From assembly GCF_042656585.1 (NCBI RefSeq), contig NZ_JBHSPG010000009.1: a stretch of 64,000 nucleotides of DNA, one strand, 5' to 3'. Positions 43,928 to 53,238 of the stretch are shown piece by piece (position 1 is the first letter of the stretch; every line of letters starts with the position of its first letter). Below the pieces are notes generated by a model. That model was not told the DNA's origin, searched no databases, and was given only the letters and a program-made list of their open reading frames with translations. Origin of the DNA: Thalassorhabdus alkalitolerans. GTDB lineage: Bacteria > Bacillota > Bacilli > Bacillales > Marinococcaceae. The position numbers were made by a program, and so were the translations under genes.

Positions 43928-43964
43928 AAGCACACAGCTCATACATAGGCTGTGTGCTTTTTTG
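43928..43964 (+). terminator. yajC terminator
   Basis: AAAGCACACAGC pairs with GCTGTGTGCTTT, followed by T-run. Confidence 0.92.
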
Positions 43965-44074
43965 CTTATAGAAATAAAATTTAATTCAATGAGTCAGGCC
44001 TTTATACGGATATTGCCTGTTTCTTATTTAGCTGCAATGCAAGATTGTCAGCAATGTCAGTGTAGTAAACAATC

Positions 44075-44452
44075 TTAATTAGAAGAAAGGTTGACACCTA
44101 TCATGCCTCCTAACGTTGCAATTCCGAGAAATAAGGCATGCATTAACATTTGGTGTCCTGTAAAGGCATTATCAAAGCCTAAGAATTGAACTAAAAAAGC
44201 TAAGCAAACAAAAAGAAGAGCCGCAAGAAATCCTGTCAGCCAACCTCTTGAAGAGGATCGTACCCCTGCTGTGATTCCTCCAGCCAGCATTGCGCCAATA
44301 GACAGAGTAACCACAAGCCATGTTAGAGATTGCTCGGAAAAACTAGTGAATCGAAGAATTAAAGACAGTACGAAGCTAAACAAAAAAACAAGAGCAATGA
44401 TGGTCCCGGTTCCATAGAACACTGCCGTCATTAACCGTTGCTGTTCCGCCAT
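44075..44452 (-). CDS. yrzE: TIGR04086 four-span membrane protein (YrzE-like)
   Basis: The 125-residue protein has four hydrophobic spans and the small-residue pattern SIGAMLAGGITAGVRSSSRGWLTG, typical of TIGR04086 proteins. Position between yajC and the yrbG/spoVB region matches YrzE of B. subtilis. ATG 44452 is chosen because AGAGGTG lies 6 bases upstream; the GTG at 44461 would overlap that site. Function unknown. Confidence 0.8.
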   Translation of the reverse strand: MAEQQRLMTAVFYGTGTIIALVFLFSFVLSLILRFTSFSEQSLTWLVVTLSIGAMLAGGITAGVRSSSRGWLTGFLAALLFVCLAFLVQFLGFDNAFTGHQMLMHALFLGIATLGGMIGVNLSSN

Positions 44453-44684
44453 GGTCCACACCTCTTTTACAGTTTGTACTCATGTATATTCATGGCCCGT
44501 CTTAAATAGAATGTACTATCCTTTTCAAAGGATCTTTTTAAATTTTTTATAGATCAATTAAGAGCAAGAGCTTGTTAGTCCCTGCCATTGGAGATTGATT
44601 TGTACGAAGCAGAAAAACAAGTTTCATGTTAAGGGCAGCCTGCTCATACAAATAGTACAAACCCCGAGAAAAGGTGGCGGCCTT

Positions 44685-45980
44685 GTGATTGAAGCTATCT
44701 TAACCATCTCTATTTTCATTTTCAGCTATTTCTTTCTTATTACAGAAAAGGGGAACCGGGCTTTAGTAGCATGTGCAGGCGGCTCTTTAATGCTCTTTGC
44801 AGGAATTATTGACTTGGATATGGCTTTTTTTCGGTACATCGACTGGCATACCATCGCTTTACTTTTTTCGATGATGATCCTGGTGTCTGTTTCCAGTCAG
44901 AGTGGTATGTTTGAATATGTAGCCGTGAAAGCTGCGCAAATCGTGCGTGGAAAGCCAATATCCCTGTTAATTATGTTTTCGGTTCTCACTGCAGTAGGAT
45001 CTGCATTTTTAAATAACGTCACCACAGTTCTTTTGGTAGCACCTATTATATTTACCTTAACCGGAATCCTGGGAATGAGCGCTGTTCCTTTTTTGATAGC
45101 TATCGTAATGGCGTCAAATATTGGAGGGACGGCCACCTTAATTGGAGACCCGCCAAATCTTATGATCGGCCAGGCTGTTTCCCACTTAACCTTTAATGAT
45201 TTTATTGTTCACCTGGGACCTCCGGTAGTGTTAATTTTCATCGTGGTGATGGCTGGACTTGCATTTTATTACAAGGGTGAGTTTCAAACGAATCAAAACA
45301 ATATGGCTCAAAAGAAGCTGATGGAAATCAACGCAGCTTCTTATATTAAAAACAAATCCGTCTTAATTAAATCAGTGTTTGTCTTGTTTCTGACGGTAAC
45401 AGCTTTTATTGCCCAGCCTATGCTTCAGGTGGAATTAACGGCTATTGCAATGGGTGGCGCCCTTCTTCTCTTGTTTTTAACGCATGAAGAGTCTAATGTA
45501 GAAGAGGTTTTTAAACAGGTTGAATGGGTAACGATCTTCTTTTTTATCGGTTTATTTATGCTCGTTGGAGGTTTAGAAGAATCAGGCTTGATTGAAGAAA
45601 TGGCACGGAGTCTGATTTATTATACAGGGGGAGACGTGCCTCAGACTTCCTTGCTTATTCTCTGGGTTTCAGGCATTGTATCAGGGTTTGTAGATAATAT
45701 TCCTTTTGTGGCAGCCATGATTCCAGTTATACTGGAATTTGAAAGCTATGGTATTGGTCATCTTGAGCCTTTATGGTGGGCGTTGGCTCTTGGAGCATGC
45801 CTTGGAGGCAATGCCACGATTATTGGAGCTACAGCTAATGTGATTGTTGCTGGTCTTGCAGCAAAAGCAAATCAGGGCTTTTCTTATTATGAATTTTTTA
45901 AAGTCGGTGCCCCTACTGCTTTAGTGTCTTTTCTGATATCAACGATTTATCTTTATGTAAGGTATTTAATGTTCTACTAA
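44685..45980 (+). CDS. ArsB/NhaD-superfamily ion transporter
   Basis: The 431-residue protein has about eleven membrane spans and the two inverted re-entrant motifs of the IT superfamily: NNVTTVLLVAPI followed by NIGGTATLIGDPPNLMIG in the first half, and VDNIPFVAAMIPVI followed by GNATIIGATANVIV in the second. These belong to ArsB/NhaD/citrate-type carriers. A Na+/H+ antiporter role would suit a salt- or alkali-adapted host, but the substrate is not readable. There are no arsenic genes nearby. I place the start at GTG 44685 after AAAGGTGG. Confidence 0.85.
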   Translation: MIEAILTISIFIFSYFFLITEKGNRALVACAGGSLMLFAGIIDLDMAFFRYIDWHTIALLFSMMILVSVSSQSGMFEYVAVKAAQIVRGKPISLLIMFSVLTAVGSAFLNNVTTVLLVAPIIFTLTGILGMSAVPFLIAIVMASNIGGTATLIGDPPNLMIGQAVSHLTFNDFIVHLGPPVVLIFIVVMAGLAFYYKGEFQTNQNNMAQKKLMEINAASYIKNKSVLIKSVFVLFLTVTAFIAQPMLQVELTAIAMGGALLLLFLTHEESNVEEVFKQVEWVTIFFFIGLFMLVGGLEESGLIEEMARSLIYYTGGDVPQTSLLILWVSGIVSGFVDNIPFVAAMIPVILEFESYGIGHLEPLWWALALGACLGGNATIIGATANVIVAGLAAKANQGFSYYEFFKVGAPTALVSFLISTIYLYVRYLMFY

Positions 45981-46010
45981 AAACTGACTTCAACTTCAAA
46001 AGCAAACTAA

Positions 46011-46048
46011 AAAAATCCCGCGCTTGTAAAAAGCGAGGGATTTTTTGT
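46011..46048 (+). terminator. Terminator after the ArsB/NhaD-type gene
   Basis: AAAAATCCCGCGCTT pairs with AAGCGAGGGATTTTT around a 5-base loop. Confidence 0.9.
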
Positions 46049-46134
46049 ATCTTTGTTTCCTTTATGAAAAAAAAGTAAAGGGGCATACTAACATTCCGTG
46101 ATTAGAATTTGCAGCGGGAAGAAGGGTGAATGGT

Positions 46135-46785
46135 ATGGATCCGCTTACTATCCTTATTCGTACATTGCTTGTTTATATTTTCTTGCTGATCATCCTGAGA
46201 GTGATGGGTAAAAGAGAACTTGGACAGCTTTCTATATTGGATTTTGTTGTATCGATAATGATTGCAGAATTAGCGGTCATCTCCATTGAAAATATTCGGA
46301 TGTCCATGTTGGAAGCATTTCTTCCTATTGTCCTTTTATCTGTCATCCAAATTGCTTTAGCATTTCTTTCTTTGAAAAGTGAAAAAATCCGCCACTTGGT
46401 GGACGGTACTCCTTCATACATTATTAAAGAGGGAAAAATAGATGAAAAGGAAATGCGTAGACAAAGATACAATTTTGATGACTTAATGATGCAGTTAAGG
46501 CAAAAAAACATAAAAGATCTTTCTGATGTAGAATTTGCTATTCTGGAGCCTTCAGGAGAGCTCTCTGTATTTGAAGAAAATGATGAAGACCAAATTTCTA
46601 TGCCTCTCCCCTTTATCATTGACGGGGTTATTCAGCATTCTCATTTAAAAAAAGCAGGCAAAAATGAACTTTGGCTGAGAAGGGAATTAAGAAAAGCGGG
46701 AATTAAAACAGTTAAAGAAGTATCATACTGTGCCTTCCGGGCAGATGGCACCATGTTTGTGGATTTGGATGATAACAAAAAATAG
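46135..46785 (+). CDS. yrbG: DUF421 membrane protein, YetF/YrbG family
   Basis: The 216-residue protein has three N-terminal membrane spans (about 5-24, 33-52, 57-78) and a cytosolic domain with the DUF421 motifs RVMGKRELGQLSILDFV, GTPSYIIKEGKI, RRQRYNFDDLMMQLRQ and SYCAFRADGTMFVDL. AAGGGTG is correctly spaced for ATG 46135. Related proteins (YetF, YdfS) are spore or vegetative membrane proteins; position next to spoVB matches yrbG. Confidence 0.85.
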   Translation: MDPLTILIRTLLVYIFLLIILRVMGKRELGQLSILDFVVSIMIAELAVISIENIRMSMLEAFLPIVLLSVIQIALAFLSLKSEKIRHLVDGTPSYIIKEGKIDEKEMRRQRYNFDDLMMQLRQKNIKDLSDVEFAILEPSGELSVFEENDEDQISMPLPFIIDGVIQHSHLKKAGKNELWLRRELRKAGIKTVKEVSYCAFRADGTMFVDLDDNKK

Positions 46786-46808
46786 CCCGCGTAAGGGCTA
46801 TTTTTTTT
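46777..46808. terminator. Bidirectional terminator between yrbG and spoVB
   Basis: AAAAAATAGCCC pairs with GGGCTATTTTTT; eight T follow on the plus strand and six on the minus. Confidence 0.92.
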
Positions 46809-48354
46809 GAAAAAATGTAAAGAAGGGCAAGCGTAACACATGCTTTATCGTTACGATTCTAAAGAGAAATAACCCTGCCACGTAACAAAGCACTGTAAAA
46901 ATGAGGGAAAGTATTGTCCTTGGAAGAAGGAGGGAATGCTGAAGGGCTTCATGAAAAAACCAGTGTCCGGCCCAACCTGAACCAAGCATGATAACCAGTA
47001 TGGAAAGAATTTCTCTTGTTTCGATTGTAATGCTGATCGTTTTTGCCACAGCTGTAAAATGAAGCAGTGTCACTAAAACCATGCTGACAGTAATGCCAAG
47101 AGCTGCCCCCATGATTCCCAAGCCAGGCTGGGAGGCTAGAACAGCAATGGTTCCTATTTTAACAATCGCCCCAGCCAGGCTGTTGTACATAGCAGCTTTT
47201 GCCATATTCAAAGCTTGCAGGGTTGCCTGGAGCGGTCCTTGGAAATAAAGGAATATGGTAAAAGGAGCCATTACATGCAAAAAGACAGCTGCATGAGGAG
47301 CGTTATACATAAGGTCCATGACTGGTGCAGCAAATACATATAAGACCACGACTGAAATTCCACCAGAAATAAAAGCTACTCTGGAAGCCTGTCTCAGCCT
47401 TTTTTGAATTGTACGGTAGTCATTTCTAGCTGCAGCTTCACTAATGGCAGGTACGAGTGAGACGGAAAGGGAAGCAGTGATGAAAGTAGGCAGAGTGAGT
47501 AAAGGAATCACAAAGCCGCTGAGCTCACCGTACTGGGCAGTGGCAGCTGCAGTAGCGACGCCGGCAATGGCAAGACTCTGGGCAACGACAATTGGTTCAA
47601 AGAAAAACGACAGGGACCCTACAAGACGGCTGCCGGTAGTCGGCAGGGCAATCGTCATGAGATCGTTAAATGTTTTCTTCCCTCCTTTGACGTAGGAGAA
47701 AAACTGTTTGCGAACTTTCATAGGTTTCTTAGCTTTAAACATCCAGATCATATAGAGCAAAGATATAAGCTCACCAGCTACTACTGAAAGCATGGCCCCG
47801 GCAGCAGCATATTCAACTCCATAAGGAAGAAAAGCTTTCGTGCATATAGCAACTAAGGTAATGCGGACAACCTGCTCTATAACTTGAGAATATGCGGTAG
47901 GTCTCATATTCTGACGGCCTTGAAAATAACCTCGCAGCACGGCAGACAATGCAACAATAGGGACGATAGGAATAATCGCTAATAAGGGATAAAGAGCCCG
48001 GGCATCTGTCAGCAGAAATGAGGAAAGAAAAGGAGCAGCTGCCATGACTCCTATTGTAAAGAAAATACTTGAAGATCCTGTTACAGCTAAAGAAACAACC
48101 AAAATCTTTTTCATCTTTTTTGTGTCGTTTTCAGCATCAGCCTCGGCAATTAATTTTGATATAGCTACGGGAAGTCCAAGCTGAGTTAAAGTGATAATTA
48201 ATAACAGGGTAGGAACAGCCATCATATATAATCCTACCCCTTCAGCCCCCATTATCCTTGCTACAACAATTTTATTAATAAAGCCTAAAAAGCGTGTGAT
48301 CAGTCCTGCCATAATTAAAATCAATGTTCCCTGCAGGAAGGTTTGTTTTGACAT
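46798..48354 (-). CDS. spoVB: Stage V sporulation protein B, lipid II flippase-type
   Basis: The 518-residue polytopic protein of the MVF/polysaccharide-exporter superfamily has about fourteen membrane spans, opening FLQGTLILIMAGLITRFLGF, as in SpoVB. It is thought to move peptidoglycan precursor for cortex synthesis and is made in the mother cell. GGAGGAGGGAG precedes the ATG. The stop lies within the shared terminator. Confidence 0.93.
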   Translation of the reverse strand: MSKQTFLQGTLILIMAGLITRFLGFINKIVVARIMGAEGVGLYMMAVPTLLLIITLTQLGLPVAISKLIAEADAENDTKKMKKILVVSLAVTGSSSIFFTIGVMAAAPFLSSFLLTDARALYPLLAIIPIVPIVALSAVLRGYFQGRQNMRPTAYSQVIEQVVRITLVAICTKAFLPYGVEYAAAGAMLSVVAGELISLLYMIWMFKAKKPMKVRKQFFSYVKGGKKTFNDLMTIALPTTGSRLVGSLSFFFEPIVVAQSLAIAGVATAAATAQYGELSGFVIPLLTLPTFITASLSVSLVPAISEAAARNDYRTIQKRLRQASRVAFISGGISVVVLYVFAAPVMDLMYNAPHAAVFLHVMAPFTIFLYFQGPLQATLQALNMAKAAMYNSLAGAIVKIGTIAVLASQPGLGIMGAALGITVSMVLVTLLHFTAVAKTISITIETREILSILVIMLGSGWAGHWFFHEALQHSLLLPRTILSLIFTVLCYVAGLFLFRIVTIKHVLRLPFFTFFQKK

Positions 48355-48472
48355 CTCCCTCCTCCTTCAAAAAAGGATGGTATTTCCGCGCAATAATTAA
48401 TATGCTAAGAAGAGGGTCAAGCATGACAAGTTTTCATAGAATGAAAGAAATCAGACAGAAAGGGAGTCATTC

Positions 48473-48961
48473 ATGAAAGAGGCCTTTTCAGAGTTGATAA
48501 TGGAGTCTTTTGGTTTTTTTCCTTCTGAACTGCTTGTGCTGCTTTTGTCGGCATTTCCAGTCATTGAGGTAAGAGGAGGTATTCCTGCAGCTGCCTTGTT
48601 AGGGGTATCGTTTGAATCCGCTTTGTTATTTGCCCTGTTAGGCAATCTCTTGCCCATTGCACCTGTGCTTTTATTATTTCGTCCTGTCAGCAGGTGGCTG
48701 CTCAGGTTTCAGTATTACAAGAAGTTTTATGATTGGGTTTTTGAACGTACGATGAAAAAGGGGGCCCAAGTTCAAAAATGGGGGGCTGCAGGCTTAATAT
48801 TATTTACGGCCGTTCCGTTGCCGACGACCGGGGCCTATTCGGCCTGCCTGGCGGCAGTGTTATTTTTTATCCCTTTTCGTGCCGCGTTTTTTGCGATAAG
48901 CTTTGGAGTAGTGATTGCCACCACCATTATAGGGATTGCTTCATACCCTCTTTTCATTTAA
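48473..48961 (+). CDS. Small multidrug export-like membrane protein (PF06695)
   Basis: The 162-residue protein has the Sm_multidrug_ex hallmarks FPVIEVRGGIPAAALLG in the first half and TAVPLPTTGAYSACLAA in the second, each in a pseudo-symmetric position like DedA-type half repeats. Despite the family name, transport of drugs is not established. AAAGGGAG precedes the ATG. It is closely followed by comN. Confidence 0.85.
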   Translation: MKEAFSELIMESFGFFPSELLVLLLSAFPVIEVRGGIPAAALLGVSFESALLFALLGNLLPIAPVLLLFRPVSRWLLRFQYYKKFYDWVFERTMKKGAQVQKWGAAGLILFTAVPLPTTGAYSACLAAVLFFIPFRAAFFAISFGVVIATTIIGIASYPLFI

Positions 48962-48980
48962 CTTTCAAGGAGGTTTTGTT

Positions 48981-49310
48981 GTGAAGAATGAACAGCAATT
49001 CGACGTATGGAAGAATGACCTTGAACCAGTCTTATCAAGCAAAACAGAGGAATTTCAATTAATGGGTTATGATAAGGCCACAAATGAGGAAGTATGGCAG
49101 TGTGTCATGCACAAATTAAAGAAGAAAAAAGAGTTTATCAGGTTTCATGCTCTTGTTAACGAAATTTTCACATTAAGGGTAAGCGATTATATGAATCAGC
49201 TTACAATTGAAGCGTATAAAGGCCCAGACCTGCTTAGCAGTTCCTATGAAGATGAACTTGGGGCTTTGTTGGGGGAAGTGGAAAAGCCGGAAGATACCAG
49301 AGCAGATTGA
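48981..49310 (+). CDS. comN: Post-transcriptional regulator ComN (YrzD)
   Basis: The 109-residue soluble protein belongs to the ComN/YrzD family (FDVWKNDLEPVLSSKTEEFQLMGY, EEVWQCVMHKLKKKK, then VNEIFTLRVSDYMNQLTIEA). In B. subtilis it acts post-transcriptionally on the comE late-competence mRNA. AAGGAGG lies 6 bases before GTG 48981. Synteny between spoVB and secDF supports the name. Confidence 0.83.
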   Translation: MKNEQQFDVWKNDLEPVLSSKTEEFQLMGYDKATNEEVWQCVMHKLKKKKEFIRFHALVNEIFTLRVSDYMNQLTIEAYKGPDLLSSSYEDELGALLGEVEKPEDTRAD

Positions 49311-49393
49311 CAGGTGTAAGAGTCTATCAGTATAATCTAAATATTGCAGCGCACACTATTGTAAACCGTACATAGATCATAGCTTAAGCATTG

Positions 49394-49420
49394 ACCCCGG
49401 AGAGCTAATCTGTCCGGGGT
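49394..49420 (+). terminator. GC-rich hairpin in the secD leader
   Basis: ACCCCGG (49394-49400) pairs with CCGGGGT (49414-49420). The following bases (TCTCCCTG) are a poor U-tract. It may be a weak terminator of comN or a leader structure of secD. Confidence 0.5.
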
Positions 49421-49479
49421 TCTCCCTGTGTTTGAAAGCAGGGAAAAGGCTCATAGAGCCGAAGGAGGATGAAAGGTAC

Positions 49480-50778
49480 ATGGGAAGAATGTGGAGAATT
49501 GCTGTGTTTTTTGTGATTGTCCTTTTGCTTGGAGGCGTCATTTACCAGACTGCAGACGATCTTGCAGCTGATACAAACTTAGGACTCGACCTGCAAGGCG
49601 GCTTTGAGATTTTGTATCAAGTAGAGCCTACGGAGGATACAGAGATTACGGAAGACGCTTTGAACGCAACCGTAAGTGCTTTAAATCAACGAGTGAACGT
49701 CCTGGGTGTATCCGAACCGTACATTTCGATTGAAGGAGAGGATAGAATTCGTGTCCAGTTAGCTGGGGTTGAGGATCAGCAGCAGGCACGAGAGCTTTTG
49801 GCTACAGAAGCCAACCTCACGTTCCGGGATGTGGACGATAATTTAATGCTTTCTGGGGACGAGCTTGCGGAAAATGGGGCAAGTGTCACCTTTAATGAAG
49901 CCAATCAGCCGGAAGTCGGGGTAACATTAAGAGATGGAAATGCTTTTGGTGAAATTACAGAAGACATTATGGAACGTTATGATCAGTATGAAAGCCGCCT
50001 TGTTATCTGGCTTGATTATGAAGAGGGTGATTCATTTTATGAAGAAGCCCAGCAGGCTGATCCTAAGTACTTGTCAGCACCAACGGTACACCAGCCTCTG
50101 TATACAGAAAATATAGTCATTCAAGGTGACTTCACCATCGAGGAAGCCAGGTTTTTAGCAGAAGTATTGAATGCCGGTGCCCTGCCCGTTGAATTAAATG
50201 AAGTATATTCAAACGCCGTTGGTGCCTCTTTAGGTGAACAGGCAATGGAAATGACAATTTATGCAGGTTTTATCGGGATTGCGTTAATCCTGGCCTACAT
50301 GCTCATCTATTACAGGTTTATGGGAATTATTGCCGCGATCACCCTCTCTGCTTATATTTATATCGTGATGTTAATGTTCAATCTGATTCAAGGCGTGCTG
50401 ACTCTTCCTGGAATAGCAGCATTAATCCTTGGTGTCGGTATGGCTGTTGACGCGAACATTATTACCTATGAGAGGATAAAAGAAGAACTGAAATCAGGGA
50501 AATCTGTGATGTCGGCATTTAAAGCTGGAAGCCGCCGTTCGTTATCAACCATACTTGATGCAAACATTACGACGATTCTGGCTGCAGGTGTTCTGTTCTA
50601 TTACGGGACCAGTTCAGTGCAAGGCTTTGCAGTCATGCTGATTGTCAGCATTTTAACGAGCTTCTTAACTTCAGTGTATGGCTCACGTCTCCTTTTAGGT
50701 CTATGGGTGAAAAGCCGGGTATTTAATAAAAAGCCCAGGGTTTTTGGTGTAAAGGAGAGTGAAATCAGTGAACTATAA
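49480..50778 (+). CDS. secD: Protein translocase subunit SecD
   Basis: The 432-residue RND-type protein has the first membrane span at about 4-22, the D1 motif NLGLDLQGGFEILYQ, a large extracellular P1 domain, and five C-terminal spans including GVGMAVDANIITYERIKEEL. SecD uses the proton or sodium gradient to pull preproteins through SecYEG. Here SecD and SecF are separate genes overlapping by 11 bp, whereas B. subtilis has one fused SecDF. The preferred start is ATG 49480. Confidence 0.95.
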   Translation: MGRMWRIAVFFVIVLLLGGVIYQTADDLAADTNLGLDLQGGFEILYQVEPTEDTEITEDALNATVSALNQRVNVLGVSEPYISIEGEDRIRVQLAGVEDQQQARELLATEANLTFRDVDDNLMLSGDELAENGASVTFNEANQPEVGVTLRDGNAFGEITEDIMERYDQYESRLVIWLDYEEGDSFYEEAQQADPKYLSAPTVHQPLYTENIVIQGDFTIEEARFLAEVLNAGALPVELNEVYSNAVGASLGEQAMEMTIYAGFIGIALILAYMLIYYRFMGIIAAITLSAYIYIVMLMFNLIQGVLTLPGIAALILGVGMAVDANIITYERIKEELKSGKSVMSAFKAGSRRSLSTILDANITTILAAGVLFYYGTSSVQGFAVMLIVSILTSFLTSVYGSRLLLGLWVKSRVFNKKPRVFGVKESEISEL

Positions 50779-51715
50779 CTTTGAGAATCGGAACATTGAT
50801 TTTGTTAAGCACCGAAAAAAGTTTTTTGGTATTTCACTCGCGTTTATGTTAATTGGTGTCATCCTTCTGTCCACTCTTGGATTAAATTTAGGGATTGATT
50901 TTGAAAGCGGCTCTCGGGTCGAAGTACAAGGCGATGAGCCTTTTACGGAAGAAATGGTGTATGAGGAATTCGCTCAAATTGGTGAGGGATATGAACCTGA
51001 CGATGTAACCTTAGCTGGTGACAACAATGAATTGGCTCATGCCCGGTTCATCGGTATGCTCGAGCAAGAAGAGATTGCAGAAATTCAAGTTTATTTTATC
51101 GAGGAATATGGAGTAGAGCCGAATGTAAGTACCGTCTCACCCCAGGTTGGCCAGGAGCTGGCAATGAACGCTTTGATTTCTATCCTTATTGCCTCTGTGG
51201 GTATTATCATTTATGTGACGATACGATTTGAATTCTTGTATGGATTAGCGGCTATCCTTGCCCTGGTCCACGATGCCTTCTTTATTATTGCGGTGTTCAG
51301 CATCACTCAGTTTGAAGTGAATGTACCATTTATAGCAGCAGTGCTCACTATTGTCGGCTATTCAATTAATGATACAATTGTTACCTTTGACAGAATCAGG
51401 GAAAATATGAAGTTTGCAAAGAAAATCAAAACCTTTGAAGACCTGTCTGCGGTGGTAAACAAAAGTCTCGTACAGACCTTAGCCCGCTCGATTAATACAG
51501 TCCTGACTGTCGTGTTTGCCGCAGGAGCTATTTTCCTTTTTGGAGGAGAAGCTATTCGATCCTTTTCCTTTGCATTGCTTGTAGGGCTTGTAGCAGGAAC
51601 GTATTCGTCTCTGTTTCTCGCCTCGCAGGTATGGCTCATTTGGAAGTGGAAGCAAATTGAAAGACGGAAATTTAAGAGCCCTGAGCCTGCAGAAACAGCA
51701 GAGAGGGAAGCGTAA
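50768..51715 (+). CDS. secF: Protein translocase subunit SecF
   Basis: The 315-residue protein has the first span at about 15-35, the D1-type motif NLGIDFESGSRVEVQG, a short extracellular domain and five spans with GYSINDTIVTFDRIRENM and ARSINTVLTVVFAAGAIFLFGG. AAAGGAG inside secD is spaced for GTG 50768 rather than GTG 50759. It is translationally coupled to secD. A strong terminator ends the operon. Confidence 0.95.
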   Translation: MNYNFENRNIDFVKHRKKFFGISLAFMLIGVILLSTLGLNLGIDFESGSRVEVQGDEPFTEEMVYEEFAQIGEGYEPDDVTLAGDNNELAHARFIGMLEQEEIAEIQVYFIEEYGVEPNVSTVSPQVGQELAMNALISILIASVGIIIYVTIRFEFLYGLAAILALVHDAFFIIAVFSITQFEVNVPFIAAVLTIVGYSINDTIVTFDRIRENMKFAKKIKTFEDLSAVVNKSLVQTLARSINTVLTVVFAAGAIFLFGGEAIRSFSFALLVGLVAGTYSSLFLASQVWLIWKWKQIERRKFKSPEPAETAEREA

Positions 51716-51727
51716 ATCAAAAAGAAT

Positions 51728-51760
51728 AAAAAAGCCATGGTACGGCAGCCATGGCTTTTT
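51728..51760 (+). terminator. secDF terminator
   Basis: AAAAAGCCATGG pairs with CCATGGCTTTTT around an 8-base loop. Confidence 0.92.
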
Positions 51761-51887
51761 ATCTGCCTTCATAAAATGGAAGATTAAACCAAATGATATT
51801 GGGTTTGGAGAGGTTGAAAATTTCTGCGTAAGTTCAGCGATATTAGATAAAATAAAGAAAGGTGAAAAGAGATGAAGGGAGGCTGCG

Positions 51888-52805
51888 ATGTCCACATTTG
51901 AAGAAGAACGTTATAGTAAAGTGAAATTCGGTGCCTGGGTAGGAATCATTGGAAACATTGTATTGGCTATTTTAAAAGGAGTGATTGGCGTAATCGCTGA
52001 CAGCCGTGCCTTAGTAGCTGACGCCGTCCATTCCGCCTCTGATGTGGTAGGTTCGGTTGCCGTTCTAATCGGAGTCCGGGCTGCAAAGCTGCCTCCAGAT
52101 CGAGATCATCCTTATGGACACGGGAAAGCTGAATCCGTTGCAGCAATTATTGTAGCCGTCTTGTTGTTTGTGGTTGGTTTCGAAATTGCCCTTTCCTCCA
52201 TTCAGGACATGACTGAACCTGTAACTGTCCCTCAGACCCTGGCTTTATACGCAGTTATCGTTTCTATCGTTGTAAAGGAATTAATGTTTCGCTATAAATA
52301 TAAATTGGGTAAAAAGTATAAAAGCGAGGCATTGATGACAGATGCCTGGCACCACAGATCTGATGTCTTTTCCTCGTTAGCTGCTTTAATAGGAATCGGC
52401 GCTTCCATTGCTGGAGGAGCTTATGGAATCGATTGGCTTGCCTATGCAGATTTGGCTGCCGGGATCTTTGTTGCAGGCCTGATTATGAAAATGGCCTGGA
52501 AGCTTGGAAAAGAATCGATTCACAATGCTCTTGATCATGTTCTTCATCCAGAAGATACTGAGAAAATGGAAAAAGAAGCACAAGGGGTGCCTGGTGTCCT
52601 TCAGATTGATGAATTCTTTGCCCGAGAACATGGCCACTATGTCATTATTGATATAAAAATAGCGGTTGATCCGAAAATTACAGTAGAGGAAGGTCATGCA
52701 ATCGGAAAAGAAGTAAAACGAATTTTAATGAAAGAAAATTACGTGCATAACGTATTAGTCCATGTGAATCCATACGAAGAAGCCGAAGAAAAAGAGAACC
52801 GCTGA
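51888..52805 (+). CDS. Cation diffusion facilitator (metal exporter)
   Basis: The 305-residue CDF protein has six membrane spans with metal-site motifs ADAVHSASD in span 2 and DAWHHRSD in span 5, the DHPYGHGKAE loop, and a C-terminal cytosolic domain (HYVIIDIKIAVDPKITVEEGHAI). Such proteins export Zn(II), Mn(II) or Fe(II); the sequence alone does not fix which. It sits where B. subtilis has yrvC, a different gene. GGGAGG precedes the ATG. Confidence 0.92.
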   Translation: MSTFEEERYSKVKFGAWVGIIGNIVLAILKGVIGVIADSRALVADAVHSASDVVGSVAVLIGVRAAKLPPDRDHPYGHGKAESVAAIIVAVLLFVVGFEIALSSIQDMTEPVTVPQTLALYAVIVSIVVKELMFRYKYKLGKKYKSEALMTDAWHHRSDVFSSLAALIGIGASIAGGAYGIDWLAYADLAAGIFVAGLIMKMAWKLGKESIHNALDHVLHPEDTEKMEKEAQGVPGVLQIDEFFAREHGHYVIIDIKIAVDPKITVEEGHAIGKEVKRILMKENYVHNVLVHVNPYEEAEEKENR

Positions 52806-52824
52806 TTTGGGAGGAGCGAGTGCT

Positions 52825-53163
52825 ATGAAGGGGCAATACGGGTTAATTATCGGCCTTATCATCGCTTTGCTAATTGCAGTATTTGCGGTAATAAATGTCG
52901 ATCCGGTAGAAGTGAACTATTTATTTGGCACAGCTGACTGGCCTTTAGTGCTGATTATTTTAGGATCTGTTTTAATGGGAGGACTTCTTGTGGGTTTTGT
53001 AGGAATGGTAAAAGTCTACCGTCTCCAGCAAGAAAATAAGCAATTAAAACAGGCTTCTGGTACAGGCAGTCATTCAAAAAATGAGAAGAATGCCCGGGAG
53101 AACAGCAGAAGGACTGGAGGAGCCGATGGTACAGCAAATGCAGGCAGAAGCTCAAGAAAATAA
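52825..53163 (+). CDS. LapA-domain membrane protein (YrvD-like)
   Basis: The 112-residue protein has two membrane spans (about 7-25 and 43-64), with the LapA/DUF1049 core INVDPVEVNYLFGTADWPL between them, then a coiled basic tail ending in a Ser/Gly/Asn-rich segment. GGAGGAG sits 8 bases before ATG 52825. It precedes recJ as yrvD does in B. subtilis. Function unknown in bacilli. Confidence 0.82.
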   Translation: MKGQYGLIIGLIIALLIAVFAVINVDPVEVNYLFGTADWPLVLIILGSVLMGGLLVGFVGMVKVYRLQQENKQLKQASGTGSHSKNEKNARENSRRTGGADGTANAGRSSRK

Positions 53164-53185
53164 CGAAAATGAAAGAAGATAACAA

Positions 53186-53229
53186 TTGTTTCCCCTTGTC
53201 CCCTTTAGTATAATAGGTGGGTCAAGGGG
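53186..53229 (+). promoter_or_regulatory. recJ promoter within an imperfect dyad
   Basis: TTGTTT (53186-53191), 17 bp, then TATAAT (53209-53214). CCCCTTG (53193-53199) and CAAGGGG (53223-53229) flank the -10 as the arms of a longer imperfect dyad. Confidence 0.6.
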
Positions 53230-53238
53230 TGTTTTATT

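Noticed and set aside
44462..44684. Possible metal or ion riboswitch before the ArsB/NhaD-type gene
   Set aside because: Only a short ATCCTTT/AAAGGAT hairpin; no match to riboswitch cores I know.
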